Shown here piece after piece: positions 1 to 10,949 of a stretch of DNA of 64,000 nucleotides. The notes beneath the pieces are model-generated. The model ran no database searches, was not told the DNA's origin, and worked only from the letters and a program-made list of their open reading frames with translations. The position numbers and the translations under genes were made by a program. The DNA is taken from positions 37,996,565-38,060,564 of the forward strand of contig OY482846.1 in the NCBI GenBank assembly GCA_960531495.1. The letters are read 5' to 3'. Position 1 is the first letter of the stretch. Every line of letters begins with the position of its first letter. The DNA is from Zeus faber. Lineage: Eukaryota; Chordata; Actinopteri; Zeiformes; Zeidae.

Positions 1-13
1 TGCTTGTGTTTAA

Positions 14-19
14 AATATA

Positions 20-63
<44 letters not shown>

Positions 64-72
64 TATATATAA
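14..72. repeat. (TA)n microsatellite
   Basis: Nearly pure TA dinucleotides with small interruptions. It is likely polymorphic and carries no coding potential. Confidence 0.95.
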
Positions 73-610
73 TCCAACAGTTAGGAATAAATTTTTTGGG
101 GGAAATGAAAGTATTTGCTCCGGCCTGTGTTGTTGAGCGCCAGAGAGACCGGGGTCTCCGTCTGGGAGAATTTAATTGGTAGAGCCAGGCAAGTATAATC
201 AATCACGGCAGCACATTTGGCACATTTACATACGGCAGCATGACCTTGGTCTTGGGTGGACGAGTGGGAAATATCGGGGAGTCCAGCTCACAATTCCTCA
301 AGAAATTGTCAAAGTGCATGGGCCCGTGGCTGCCGGCCCGCGTATGTACGAGCGAGGAGTCGAGCTTTGTGGGATTTCCCCAAGCATGTTTACATCATAA
401 GATAAGATAAAAACAAGGTAAGAGATGAAAATACTTTTTTTATCCCCAAAGGGAACTTCCAGTGTTGCAGCAGCAATGACATACATGACCATACATGACC
501 CCATTTTTGAAAGAAACCTCTTGGGAAAAATGTATCATTGAACAATAACTGTGACTTTTATCGTCTAGATTTAGGATTGAGGGTGAGGGGACAAAATGGT
601 TCACGCTTTG
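73..610. other. Intergenic DNA, no gene seen
   Basis: Mixed-composition DNA in which both strands are frequently closed by stops. Short open frames up to 74 codons have no recognisable domain. I see no repeat family here. Confidence 0.5.
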
Positions 611-709
611 ATAAATATATATCAAATATATATATATATAACAAATATAGAACATATATATATTGTTGTTATTGTATATATTGTTATATATATATATATA
701 TATAACAAA
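611..709. repeat. Imperfect (TA)n/(TTG) microsatellite
   Basis: Runs of TA broken by CAAA, GTTGTT and ACAAA motifs. It is low complexity. Confidence 0.9.
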
Positions 710-1539
710 TGTGGGCGCTTTCGCGAGTTTTACACAAAACGTGTGTCAAAGCTATGAATTAATTTGGCTGCACTCCCGTACATTTTCCCACAGGAAACCT
801 CTCGGACCGAAATGTGTCGGTTAAAGTGAAATATTTCAGAAACCGTCGGCCCGGTTCCCCCGCAAAGTCATACAGTAGCACACCGCGTTGGGAATGAGCA
901 GGTCATTTTCAATTATTTTCGTATATATGGACTGCGGGGGGGGGGGGATGGAGTGCTTTACCCGCCACTACATGAAATACAAGTCAGGCACATCGTCCAA
1001 ATCGATCGACCAAAACAGGAAAAAGCTCTCATAGGCCGATCTCGTCTCCCGGGCGCTTTGGATAGAACAGGACCACAGCTGAAGAGTGCAGCGGGATCAA
1101 GCAACCAAATATCCACCGGGTGCGGTCGGGGCTCACGCTAACGGGACAGGGGCCGTTCCCTTCACCGTGGGCCCGGTGCCCGCCGGGCGGCCCCGGGGCC
1201 GAGCGCTTCCTCCACCGCTACCTGCGATGACTCGGCTCGACGGGATCCCCGCGTGTCCTCTGGCGCTTGAATTATTCAGCCTGCCAGGAGAAAGATGGTT
1301 TCCCCTCCCCTTTTTTTTCGGCGGCGGATTAAAGTTGAATTTACTCCGACCGCGTAAAAAGAAACATGTATACAAAACGGGCGACGTTCACTTGAGCTGT
1401 ATCTTGCTCAGGCTCCGGCGTCGCCTGGGCCGATCCGCCCGAATCACCCTTCACGTACGGTGCATTCCATCCCGCAGGTTGGAAGAAGTCATCTCCGCAT
1501 TTGTGTTGTTCTGAATCGGCCAATCTTGGATCTCAGGTA
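710..1539. other. CpG-rich patch with open frame, function unknown
   Basis: After a 12-base G run near 939-950 the sequence becomes GC- and CpG-rich, roughly from 1,020 to 1,470, unlike the AT-rich DNA around it. A 142-codon plus-strand frame (1,086-1,514) crosses the patch, but its proline- and arginine-rich translation looks like read-through of GC-rich DNA rather than a domain. A CAG/GTAAAT splice-donor-like site lies near 1,534, downstream of that frame. This could be a small CpG island, a first exon or a conserved non-coding block; the sequence alone does not decide. Confidence 0.3.
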
Positions 1540-2544
1540 AATATTTCAATGAGCTTCACTGCCTCAGACCGTGGGACTGTAACTGAAGATTGGGGAAATA
1601 TTACTTCGCAGGGAATACTTTGGACATCCCAAGTGGGAGAAAATATATATTTTTTCCACAAGAAAAGTATATTTTTCGGATGTAAAAATGACAATTTGTA
1701 TATTTATATTTAAGAGTACATTTGCAGTGTTTTTTTTGGTATTTCTTTTTTACTTTACTGACTAATTTAAAGTACAGCTGACTCATATACTAGTCTAATA
1801 TACTGTAAGTGTAGTGTACGTCAGTGTACCAAATCCACGATTGGATTTGATTTTTGGATTTGGACATTATTTATTTTATATTATAGGTAACTTTTATTTT
1901 AATATTGATAAGTATAGATATAATATTAATAAATGAATTATAAATAATGAAAAAAATAAGAGAATATTCGAACAACACATTTTAACAGTTAAAAGCTTTA
2001 GCAAAAGTAGTCTTTAGAATTATGACAATTGAACAATATGCACAATAAGTTACTTATAACACTACTTTTAAGTTACTCACCAAAATGAGAGCAGAAAAAT
2101 GGATGCTACTTTTGCCAGAGGGGATCGCTGGTGGTAAAAGATGAATTACTACCTGCAGCACCGATCGAGGCCATCTTTTCCCCAAGCAGAGCAAACAAAA
2201 ACTCTAGATGTATTTGATTTACATCAGAATCTCGAAGCTTGTGATTTCCAAGCTGGAAACTGAACGCTCATTTCGACCGGTTTTCGATTTCGAATCGGTT
2301 CACCTGCTGTGAGTTGAAAAGTGGGTGGATTTTGCAAAAAACACATGAAAAATATGTTTAATATATTGGTCGAAGCAGAACTTCTTCAAGTGGACTCAAT
2401 TTCGACATAACTTCAGCACATTAATTGTGAATACACATAAGGTATAGTAAACACAGTTGAGTAGAACTGTTTCACTTGCAGTATAATTAAAATTAGTCGG
2501 AACGCAAGATCGACCGGAGATACTTAGACCTTGCAAATTCCACA
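1540..2544. other. AT-rich DNA, no gene seen
   Basis: Long AT-rich stretch with stop codons throughout all frames. No domain, inverted repeat or named repeat is recognised. Confidence 0.5.
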
Positions 2545-2840
2545 TATCGATCTCCTTTGGCTTTGGGTTCTTATGCTCAGCTGACGTTACCTCGGCCGAG
2601 CAGAATATGCACCTACAGTTACGAAGCCAAATTTGGCAGCATTAATGCAAATCAAAGGGATGAGAGGGCCGTGTTATTAGCCCCTGGAGGGCCAGCCATC
2701 CCATTAGTGTGTTATTACATGAGGTGTTGTGGAATGGAATGTTTAAAGCAAAGTGGGCCTGGGTCCATTAGCCCAGAACAACTATGTTACAGGTCAACAA
2801 CGATGTTAAGTCATAGCTGCATCAAAGTAAGTAAATAGCT
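2545..2840. promoter_or_regulatory. Candidate conserved non-coding element
   Basis: This block has balanced composition, no simple repeats and several homeodomain-like ATTA cores. It also has an octamer ATGCAAAT immediately followed by CAAAG (about 2,645-2,658), the sort of adjacent POU and SOX/TCF sites found in vertebrate enhancers. A 93-codon open frame covers the same bases but has no recognisable domain. Conservation cannot be seen from one sequence, so the regulatory reading is inference. Confidence 0.25.
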
Positions 2841-3506
2841 CACAAGAAAAAAAAGAATGAATGGAAATCATCCGGCTGAGCATTCTGTGAGCATTCATTT
2901 TCTGCTAGCATTCTGGTTTAGCATCAGCATCGACATGGGCTAAGATTTGCTTGTCTTTGCCGAAGATATTTTCAAATATGAGCAAAAAAGAAATACATTT
3001 TTAAAAATAAAATAAAAATGAGAACAGGAATAAGCGAACATACAGAACAGAAATGGCAGCGAATGCTCTGATTATGCAAAGTTTGATTTTATGCGCAAGA
3101 AGAATTATAAGGTATAATTCATAAATTATTACGCTGTACTAAGTTATTACTGTCCATATACAGTATTATCTATGCTAACGGTCTTAGCATTAGTTATGAA
3201 ATACTAGTCCCTTAGCGCTATTTGGTCGGCCTTAAGAATTGATCTAACCTGAATTAAGCCTCCCTCTCCAGGGGTCAAACCAAAAACACACTCTGTTGGA
3301 CCGCGCGGGTCGTTAGTGCTTTGTTCCCGCTCATTTTTTTGTTTGTTTTTGTCAGGTGCGGCTCAACTTAGTGCAACAACATTAAATTAAATAAACATGT
3401 CCGGACGAAGTACAGATCCCCTGATGGTGAAATAAACATCTTCAAAGCCCTCAAAATCTCCGACCATAAATAGGACTCTTTAGGCTTTCTGGATTTTTTT
3501 AGATTT
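2841..3506. other. Intergenic DNA, no gene seen
   Basis: AT-rich DNA with short degenerate A and T runs. No coding or repeat feature is recognised. Confidence 0.5.
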
Positions 3507-3576
3507 TGTTTTTCCTTCCCTCCCTCCCTTCCTCCCTTCTTTCCTTCCTTCCTTCCTTCCTTCCTCCCTCCCTTGC
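3507..3576. repeat. (CCTT)n polypyrimidine tract
   Basis: Tetranucleotide CCTT/CCCT repeats on the plus strand, giving a strand-asymmetric pyrimidine run. Confidence 0.9.
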
Positions 3577-3730
3577 TGGGAAATACAACCCCGCTAAAGC
3601 TCGCTCAAGCTTCAATCCTTTTCCAATCTTTTTGCCTTGAGTCTCGCTTTTTCGCTGTCTGGAGGGATTGAGAGCCGCCATCTGTCTGGGGCGCAAACGC
3701 GCCGCGCCCGCAAACTTTTGACTCCGGGGG

Positions 3731-3753
3731 ATTTTTTTTTTTTTCCCCCTCTC

Positions 3754-3791
<38 letters not shown>

Positions 3792-3882
3792 GTTCTCTCT
3801 TTCTTTCTTTCTTTCTCTCTTTCTTTCTTTCTTTCTTTCTCTCTCTTTAACTCTTTCTTTCTCTCTTTCATTCTTTCCTTCG
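3731..3882. repeat. Composite (CT)n/(TTTC)n polypyrimidine tract
   Basis: About 150 bases of almost uninterrupted pyrimidines: a T run, a CT run, then TTTC repeats. Mirror-symmetric pyrimidine tracts of this kind can form triplex (H-) DNA. Serine/leucine- and lysine/arginine/glutamate-rich open frames on either strand come from the repeat itself. Confidence 0.9.
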
Positions 3883-4868
3883 CTTTAGTTTTTTTTTTGT
3901 TTGTTTGTTTTTTTGACCAGGCACATCCGGCTCCCTTTTGGCACATTGATATTCAAAAAGCACCTCACAGGGGATTTTCAGGGCGCTATTAAAAGATACA
4001 TTAGCCAGAGCGATAATGGGATTCCGTTTGCCTTTTCCTACTGTATCTTTTTTTCACCGTTTTTTTTTTTTTTTGGAACATTGAATATCTCTATCTGGGA
4101 GGTACTTCTGGATTTCCAAAACAACCCAATGATTTTTTTTTTTTTTTACCATTGGTAAGAATAATTGTCACGTTTTGTGCACTTTTAGTTGGGTTTTTTT
4201 TTTTTTTTTCGTTTCTTTTGTTCTTTTCAACCTAGTGAATATGCAAAGTGAAGAAATTAATTCCAGCGGTGAAAATGGGATTTTGACAGCAGGAACCCTG
4301 AATGCCGATTTTGTTTTTATTTTTCTTCTTCGTCTTTATTCCTTTTCTTTTCCCCTTTCACTCAACTCTTTGGCCCCCGCTGCTGTCATTTGCCGGACCA
4401 CAGGACACACGTTGTTAAAAGTTGATCCATGGATGCACACGGAAAGTTCACACACAGACAAGCTGCACATAATAATCCAAAATGCAAGTTTTTACAACTG
4501 GTGTTTTTATGCATAATGGATGATGGGGATAGCAATTGAATAATATTATATCAAATTGGGAATCCACAAAATTCTTTTGAAATAAAAAATATACACTTTT
4601 AAACTTTTGTTGGCTGGCATTTCAAAAGAAACGTTCATTTAATGAATTTGCGTTATGTTCTGTACGTTCTCCTCGATACAGCACCCTGTTTTCATTGTTG
4701 GTGGCGGGGTCCGCCTTCAACAATGTAATCTGGTGAAAGGCAGCCGTGGTGAATTTGACATCCAGTTGAGATCAGGTCATACCGTCACAAATCAACTTCA
4801 CAACAAATTCTTAAAAGAAGGAATTGGTGAGGAATGACGTTAAACTCCAAAAGTGTAAATATAATGTA
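3883..4868. other. Intergenic DNA with T runs, no gene seen
   Basis: Several T runs of 9-14 bases. The stretch at about 4,660-4,760 is a diverged relative of 38,580-38,690, sharing the core TTGTTGGTGGCGGGGTCC. No gene is recognised. Confidence 0.45.

Positions 4869-4913
<45 letters not shown>
4869..4913. repeat. (GACA)n microsatellite
   Basis: About eleven near-perfect copies of the tetranucleotide GACA. Confidence 0.95.
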
Positions 4914-4963
4914 TGGATTGCAGTCTTTAAAAACTCTTTAAAAATGGACATTTTGCATTCTTG

Positions 4964-4964
<1 letters not shown>

Positions 4965-4996
<32 letters not shown>

Positions 4997-5008
4997 GATT
5001 ATTATTAG
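4965..5008. repeat. (ATT)n microsatellite
   Basis: ATT trinucleotides with one GATT interruption, followed by degenerate ATT/ATC units to about 5,045. Confidence 0.95.
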
Positions 5009-5572
5009 GATTATTGTGCTGATGGTTATTATCATCATCACAATGATGAAGTATAATTTAAAAGCAGAATCCCAGGTCATCTGACTTCATGAGCCTCACA
5101 GGACAAAGATCCAAGTATCAGTGTTTCACAATATTGCAATAACCTGTGACGGCTAACAAAATGGAGGCCAATTAGGCATAAAATGAAAAAGATGACAGTG
5201 TTCTTTTCCCTTGGTGTTATTATTTTGGTGAACGGTGAAAAGTCTTGATTCATTAATTCTGAGGAACACGAAGAACCTCTACCTCTAATAGCTCGTGCCC
5301 CGATTCCTCTCTCTATTTCAAAGATGGAGATGGCGCGGCTGTGTCCAGACACCTACCTGGCTGATCCGTGGAGATTGTGCTTTTACTTAGTTTTTTTGTT
5401 GTGTTTTTGTTATTTGTTCTGCACCAATTTCATCGGCACCCTGCACATACGACAGCAGCACAGACACATGGACATTGGATTAAGGATGACTCACCAGTTT
5501 TCACACTTTTTATCCGTCTCTTCGCGGCGGGAGGAGATTCTGTGAGGTGCGTGCCAGGACAACAATGGTGAT

Positions 5573-6311
5573 GTGCCCCAAGGAAGAAGAAGAAACATAG
5601 GGGTAGACGAGCTGGAGTTCTGGAACAGACTAAAGTCTTGGGCACATCATCCACCTCTACCCAGTGTCCTGCTTGCCAATGTCCAGTCTTTGGAGAACAA
5701 ACTGGACGACATCAGGTCAAGGATCCGATTCAAACGGGACGGGAGAGACTGTAATCCCCTCTGCTTGACCGAAACATGACCCCCACAGTGCCAGCAAAAA
5801 CTATTCAACCTAGAGAATCCTTCTCCATTTTCCGTATGGACAGAACAGCTGATCCCTGGTAATCGAAAGGGGGTGGAGTCTGTTTCATGGTCAACAACAG
5901 CTGGTGTGACACCAGGAATATTCTTGACCTCTCATGTTCTTGCTCGCCTCACCAGGAAGATCTGACGATCATGTGTCGCGCATTTTACCTTCCCAGTGAA
6001 TTCGCTTTGGTCATCGGCAGTCGATGTCCCTCCACAAGCCGGCTCCGACATTGGCTCACTGCCACACGCAGTTTAAGGAGGGCCACAAGGCCACCTCCCT
6101 TCCATCATTTGGCAGGTCAGACCATGCCGCCATTTTCCTGATACCGGAATACAAACAGCGTCTGGTACGGGAGACTCAGGTGACGAGGGAGGTCAGGCTC
6201 TGGACCGCCCAATCAGAAGCCACGCTGCAGGATGTGCTGAGTGACGTTTACTGGGATGTGCTTCGCTCCACCCCCGATAACGTCAGTGAGTTTAAGGAAG
6301 CGGTGAAATAA
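5573..6311 (+). pseudogene. LINE endonuclease domain remnant (three frames)
   Basis: Remnant of the apurinic-type endonuclease that nicks target DNA to prime reverse transcription. The start block LLANVQSLENKLDD and the later CLTET lie in one frame (5,573-5,779). A middle part with an NNSWCDTRN segment lies in a second (from 5,887). The C-terminal part with GRSDHAAIFL, which holds the catalytic Asp-His pair, lies in a third (6,024-6,311). At least two frameshifts and a stop therefore separate the pieces. The GDFN-containing middle of the domain appears to be lost. It is non-functional. Confidence 0.75.
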
Positions 6312-6442
6312 TTTCTTGCTAAGCTAACGGATGATGTTGCTCCCATGGCTACAGTAAGATCCTTTTCGAACTAAAAACTGTGTGTTGATAAATCCATACG
6401 CACTGAACGCATACACTGCTGCTTATCATGCCAGGCTGAATT

Positions 6443-7078
6443 ATGGACGATAACAAAGCTGTGTCTCACCAACTGAGAAGGGCTGTGAAAGAGGCAATGC
6501 GTCGGTACAGGGGCAAAGTGAGGTCCCAGTTCCAGCTGTCTGAAACCAGACGCATGTGGCAGGGATTACGGACTATTACGGACCACAGAGATAGAGCGAT
6601 GGCCATGTTGAATGCTGACGTTTCTCTGGCAGAAGATCTGAACTCTTTCTTTGCGGGCTTCGAGGCTAATGCCGCAGCATTAGGATTAGCCCCTCGGTTA
6701 GTGCGACAGAACAGAGTTCCGCCGAGGTGATTGCACACTCAGCGTCTCAGAGCACCATGTGAGGAGGGCTCTGAGACAGGTGAACACCAGGAAAGCAGGC
6801 GATCCGAACGGTATTCCCGGACATGTACTGAAGTCTGTGCCGGCCCCCTGGCCCAGGCTGTGGTGCCCACCTGCTTCAAGACCTCCACTATTGTTCCTAT
6901 GGCCAAGATGTCCAAGCTGGCCGACCTGAGCCAAGTACCCTGGATCCATTACAGTTTGGCTACCGCCCAACCAATTACCCATGTGCTGCACACAACCCTA
7001 TCCTACCTTGGGGACTTTGTGAGAATGCTGTTCATTGACTATAGTTCAGCTTTACCCCCAGATTGGTCATCAAGCTAA
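6443..7078 (+). pseudogene. LINE linker and 5' reverse transcriptase remnant
   Basis: Two adjacent plus-strand frames carry the region between endonuclease and reverse transcriptase (RRAVKEAMRRYRG, DLNSFFAGFE) and then RT fingers (VPTCFKTSTIVPM). A jump follows to the segment before motif A and to motif A itself ([10 protein letters not shown], containing one catalytic Asp). The frame closes at 7,078 directly after motif A, and the next recognisable LINE sequence belongs to the C-terminus, so most of the palm has been deleted. Confidence 0.75.
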
Positions 7079-7186
7079 GGGAACCTGGACTGTCCACCTT
7101 CTATGCAACTGGGTCCTAGAGTTCCTGACCAACATAGCAGAGGATCTACACCCCCATAAGTGAGGCAGTTCAGAGTCTCTCCACAG

Positions 7187-7540
7187 ATCCAGAAAACCTT
7201 ATACTCTGGTGCCATGGAGAGCATCCTGTCAGATGCATCACCGCCTGGTATGGGAACTGTTCCTCTCAGGACCACAAAGCGCTGCAGAGAGTAGTATGCT
7301 CTGCTGAACGTACCCCCCTACACTCACTCACTCACCCCCCTACAGGACTTATACACCAGGCGGTGCGGGACCAGGGCTAAGAGGATTATTAGGGATCCCC
7401 ACCATCCCAACCATGGACTGTTCCAGTGGCTGCGGTCAGGCAGATGCCTCCGAAGCCAAAAGACCAGAACAGAGAGAATAAGAAAGAGATTATTTCCCCA
7501 AGCCATAAGGACACGGAACTTTGTTACAACCTAAGACAAA
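7187..7540 (+). pseudogene. LINE ORF2 C-terminal remnant
   Basis: Frameshifted end of the LINE polyprotein. It includes ITAWYGNCSSQDHKALQRVV, a block about 40-60 residues before the end of L2-type proteins, followed by arginine/lysine-rich sequence up to about 7,540. It follows directly on the deletion junction after motif A. Confidence 0.65.
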
Positions 7541-7917
7541 GAAACCTAAGCTACCTCATTAATACTGTGTTCACCTCATTGCTGTAATACTTGTAAACAT
7601 TTTATATTGCTTGATATTTATCCTAAGCTCGCAAATATTGCACAACATTGCCAAATGTATACAAATGTATACTGTATACATACTGCAGTCTCTGTTGGTC
7701 TGGTATTTCTTTTTCTCTTAAATACTGCATATAGAGTTGTATGTTTTATTAAATTGGATTCCCATTTTCATTAGTTTTATTCTCATTTTTATTTTTGCTT
7801 TATTGTTTTTTCTATTTGTACTATAAGCCCAGGACAGCCTTTGGAGTTTGCTAAAAAAACATTTCACTACATGCTTTTATTGCTGAAAGTATGTTTGTAT
7901 CTTTTGAATTTGAATTT
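7541..7917 (+). mobile_element. 3' UTR of the L2-type LINE
   Basis: AT-rich non-coding DNA downstream of the LINE C-terminus, ending in a short TTTGAA repeat. That is comparable to the TTGAATC-type tails of the other L2 copies at 25,950 and 52,965. Confidence 0.6.
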
Positions 7918-8536
7918 ATTTGCTCTGATGAAACTGCCTTCTTTCTCCTCAGGTCCTCATTGGGGTAAGGGATTGTGCAATCACTATCATCTCATGACGG
8001 GATGGGGGAAAAGTGGAATGAATCAAGTTTTCTGCAAAAATCGTCTCGCCATTTCCCAGTTTCGTTTTTTATTTTCATTCCGCTTGCTTTCTGAAGCATC
8101 GGACCTTTCGACTTGAAGGTAGAAAGAGTATCTTGTCCGTCTATCCGAAACGAACGAATGAAGTGAGTCCGGAATCAATAAATTGTTGTCATTGGAAAGA
8201 GCCAAAAAACCAAGCAAGAGGATGCCCTGGCTTTCCGATTAAGAACCTAGCTTTGGCGATCGATCTCCCCCGTGGGGTTCTGGGCAGAGTTCAAGCATTT
8301 TAGGACTCAAAAAACCAACATAACCAGGAAAAAAAAGAACAGGATGAGGAAGGGGACGGACTTTGGCTGCAGTGAATGAAAGACTTAAGGGAAAAAAAAT
8401 AAAAACGATCACTTTATACACCGTCCACAAGAGCCACATCCAATTAATACACTTAATCAAAGAGATTTGTGCCGTTTGGTCTTAAAGGAGGCGAATTGAT
8501 CAAATCCTTCACAAGCCTTGAGCGGTCAGTACCGGA
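7918..8536. other. Intergenic DNA, no gene seen
   Basis: Mixed DNA with frequent A runs and no recognised domain or repeat. Confidence 0.5.
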
Positions 8537-8615
8537 CAAGTGGTTCTCAACATGTGATCTGTGGGCCTGAGGGTCTGTTGAGATTTTGGCGGGTCCCCAG
8601 TGAAATATGATTAGT
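8537..8615. mobile_element. hAT-like transposon end fragment
   Basis: The stretch AAGTGGTTCTCAACATGTG followed by GGGTCTGTTGAGATTTTGGCGG resembles the CAGTGGTTCTCAACC-type terminal repeats and subterminal region of hAT (Charlie-like) non-autonomous elements. The first bases are mutated, and I do not find the partner end or an 8-bp duplication. Confidence 0.4.
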
Positions 8616-8939
8616 ATTTCAAGTCATTTAAAGTGAATTCCGTGATTTCTTCGAAACACATTATACATGTTAGAAAGCAATTGTTGAAAATATGTGAAAA
8701 GACTAAGTGATGTAGGACTGAATTGTGGAGTAAAACTGTTTCTCACCATTTCTGTGGTCCAGATTTTTTGAGCAGGCCCAAATCATGACTCGACGACATG
8801 GATCGGTGATACTAGGCATGGCCCTTCCCTGAACAATATACAAACACCAGGTTGGAATTGAAGCATTAGTGGTGAAATGAGCTAAACTAACAGCCTGGGG
8901 TTTGGGATAAAACGCTGTTTTGAAAAATAAACATCTGTG
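8616..8939. other. Intergenic DNA, no gene seen
   Basis: Unassigned sequence. It may be the interior of the hAT-like fragment just upstream, but nothing decides it. Confidence 0.4.
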
Positions 8940-9480
8940 CATCCCCGTGTAAAATCTGTGAAATGACTCGGGAGTTTGGTGTCACTCCGGCAAAAATGTA
9001 GGCGACTGACTCTTCGGCATACAAACTGAGAATAGTTGATGAGGCCTGAATAAAAGTCAGAGGAAAAAAGGTCGAGGAATTTGTCCTGATTAAAAGTGAA
9101 TGTTACCGATTTGCATTTTGCATTCCACCAAAAGAAGAGACTTTCACATAATTAAATGATTCTTCTGAAAATTCCATCCACAACTCAACTCCGAAGAGAC
9201 TGTTCCATCCCCCGTTTATCATTCACAGGAAAAGTCCACCCTCGCTCACCGTGGGTTGCGCCAACTTGGAACAAACGAACGAAGGTGCCGCCGAAAATTG
9301 AACGACTATTTTCTCTTGACTGAATGACCCGTCAGCAACTGAATCTCAAAAACAATATATAAAAATCCTATCTCTCACGTTCAGTTTCCATCGTGTTTTG
9401 ATGGGCACAGTGAGGCTGCTCTGGCTGAAACTGATGAATAAGATGAATTTGTGCAGCCTCGCCATTTTGATCTTGCAACA
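8940..9480 (+). repeat. Dispersed repeat family A, copy 1
   Basis: Shares ordered blocks with 10,950-11,560, 39,510-39,860 (reverse) and 51,480-51,860. Block 1 is TGACTCGGGAG...GTCACTCCGGCAAAA (8,963-8,996). Block 2 is TTAAATGATTCTTCTGAAAA (from about 9,152). Block 3 is GACCCGTCAGCAACTGAATC (9,327-9,346). Near the end, the stretch about 9,405-9,490 aligns with 11,440-11,510. The family is rich in GACTC and GAGTC. It is probably a non-autonomous DNA transposon, but its class is unknown to me. Confidence 0.55.
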
Positions 9481-9856
9481 CAAGAGCTAGCCGTCCATTG
9501 TTCATTTATTCAAAGTGGAATTTAGTGCCTCATATTACCGCTCAGAATATTCAATACTTTGTTTCTGATGACAAAACAATCGTACACCACCCCCGCCGCC
9601 CCCAGAAAGCTTCCTAAGTTTTCACACTTTCATTTAAAATGTATTGTTTTTTACCACCTTGTTTTTCCAAACCTTACACTGTGCTTGCATCAGGAGAAAA
9701 AAAAGGGGTGTCATGACAGAGCCCTGGGTGACGACAGAGGCTGAGTAATACCGCGTTGAAAAAACTTATAGGGCTATTTGTGCCGGCGCTGCAGAAACTC
9801 TGTGACCTGACTTGAGGCTGTCGGGCTACCCAGGGATCTGTGTCCCTGTATCTATA

Positions 9857-9867
<11 letters not shown>
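9481..9867. other. Intergenic DNA, no gene seen
   Basis: Unassigned sequence without recognisable coding or repeat content. Confidence 0.5.
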
Positions 9868-9904
<37 letters not shown>

Positions 9905-9924
9905 ATATATATATATATATATAT
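9868..9924. repeat. (TA)n/(TG)n microsatellite
   Basis: Two TA runs separated by GTGTGTGCA. Tyr/Ile-rich open frames here are produced by the repeat. Confidence 0.95.
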
Positions 9925-10949
9925 TCCGAGGGAAAAAAAGCCAGCGATGGGCCTTTGTAGAAAAGTCATCAGGGGCTGCAAGGGAGCGCTGCAAATAGAC
10001 AATCCACAGGCTGTCAGAGGAAGTTTACTCAGGTCAAAAAATGGAGGATGCTGCTGAGTTAAAAAAAATACAATAAAATAAAAAACTCCATCAGGATTCT
10101 CCATCTCACTCTCTTTAGTCCAAGCAAAAATCAATACAGTATATTTGAATAAATAATATCATGTAAAATTGAATTTAAAAAATTATATATATATATATAC
10201 ACTACTGTACCATGCTCTCTGTAGCAATATACAAACAATACATAATATTGAATACATATAAATTTGTATAAATAACAGTATGATATTAAAATATTAAAAT
10301 ATAAAATGTACTTTGATATACTATAATATAAATAATAATATATAATTTTAAATTATACTAATTAATTTTATGTTCATTTTTATATTTATATTTTCTGATT
10401 ATATATAAAACATTTATATACATATATATCACTATCTTTTAACAGTGTCAGAAGAACTTAAAAAAATCTTACTGTGATCAGATGTGATCCCCACCATACC
10501 CACAAATGTCACAAAGAAACCTCACAGAACACAAGCTCGCTGTTCGCTGGCTAAAACTTTATTTTGGGATCTCTCATTAATATTTTGGATTCCTGCTCCT
10601 CCGTATCCTTGCCGCTGAGACTGACCAGCGGTGCTGCACGCAGTGTTCTGGATGTCAAAGAGTATTACAACACCAAAAACTACCGCCGGAAATTAGGTGC
10701 GTGCGGATCAAGTCGGATGAAGCCAAGTCTCAGGATGGCTAATAATAACACCGTGCTGAGTTAAAGGAGCAGGGTGGAGGCATCTGGAACATGTGCTTAC
10801 AAGTGTTGTAGTAAACATCCTATTAGATCAGTTTGCCAAGCCTTTCCAGGCCACACTTTTTACAACAAAATAACCCCACAGCACCATCCTGTTAACCACT
10901 AAAAACATCACAAACCCATAGAACTGTGCTTGTTAATGCAGCCCACTGA
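9925..10949. other. AT-rich DNA, no gene seen
   Basis: Strongly AT-rich between 10,130 and 10,440, including a short TA run near 10,185, then mixed DNA. No gene is recognised. Confidence 0.5.

Larger units (their letters stand above)
5311..7917 (+). mobile_element. Decayed, internally deleted L2-type LINE
   Basis: A non-LTR retrotransposon relic running 5' to 3' on the plus strand. It holds a leader, an APE-type endonuclease start (about 5,650), the endonuclease end with its SDHAAIF block (about 6,115), a linker, the beginning of reverse transcriptase up to motif A (FIDYSSA, about 7,030), the post-RT C-terminal segment (about 7,210-7,540) and an AT-rich 3' UTR ending in TTTGAATTTGAATTT. RT motifs B to E, including the catalytic FADD box, are missing, so the copy cannot move. 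The leader and initial ATG suggest the 5' end may be nearly complete. Assignment to the L2 clade rests on the LLANVQSL endonuclease start and the ITAWYGNC C-terminal block; a close CR1/Rex1 relative is possible. Confidence 0.8.

Noticed and set aside
1086-1514. Coding first exon
   Set aside because: Open for 142 codons but Pro/Arg-rich with no domain. Kept only as a CpG-rich patch of unknown role.
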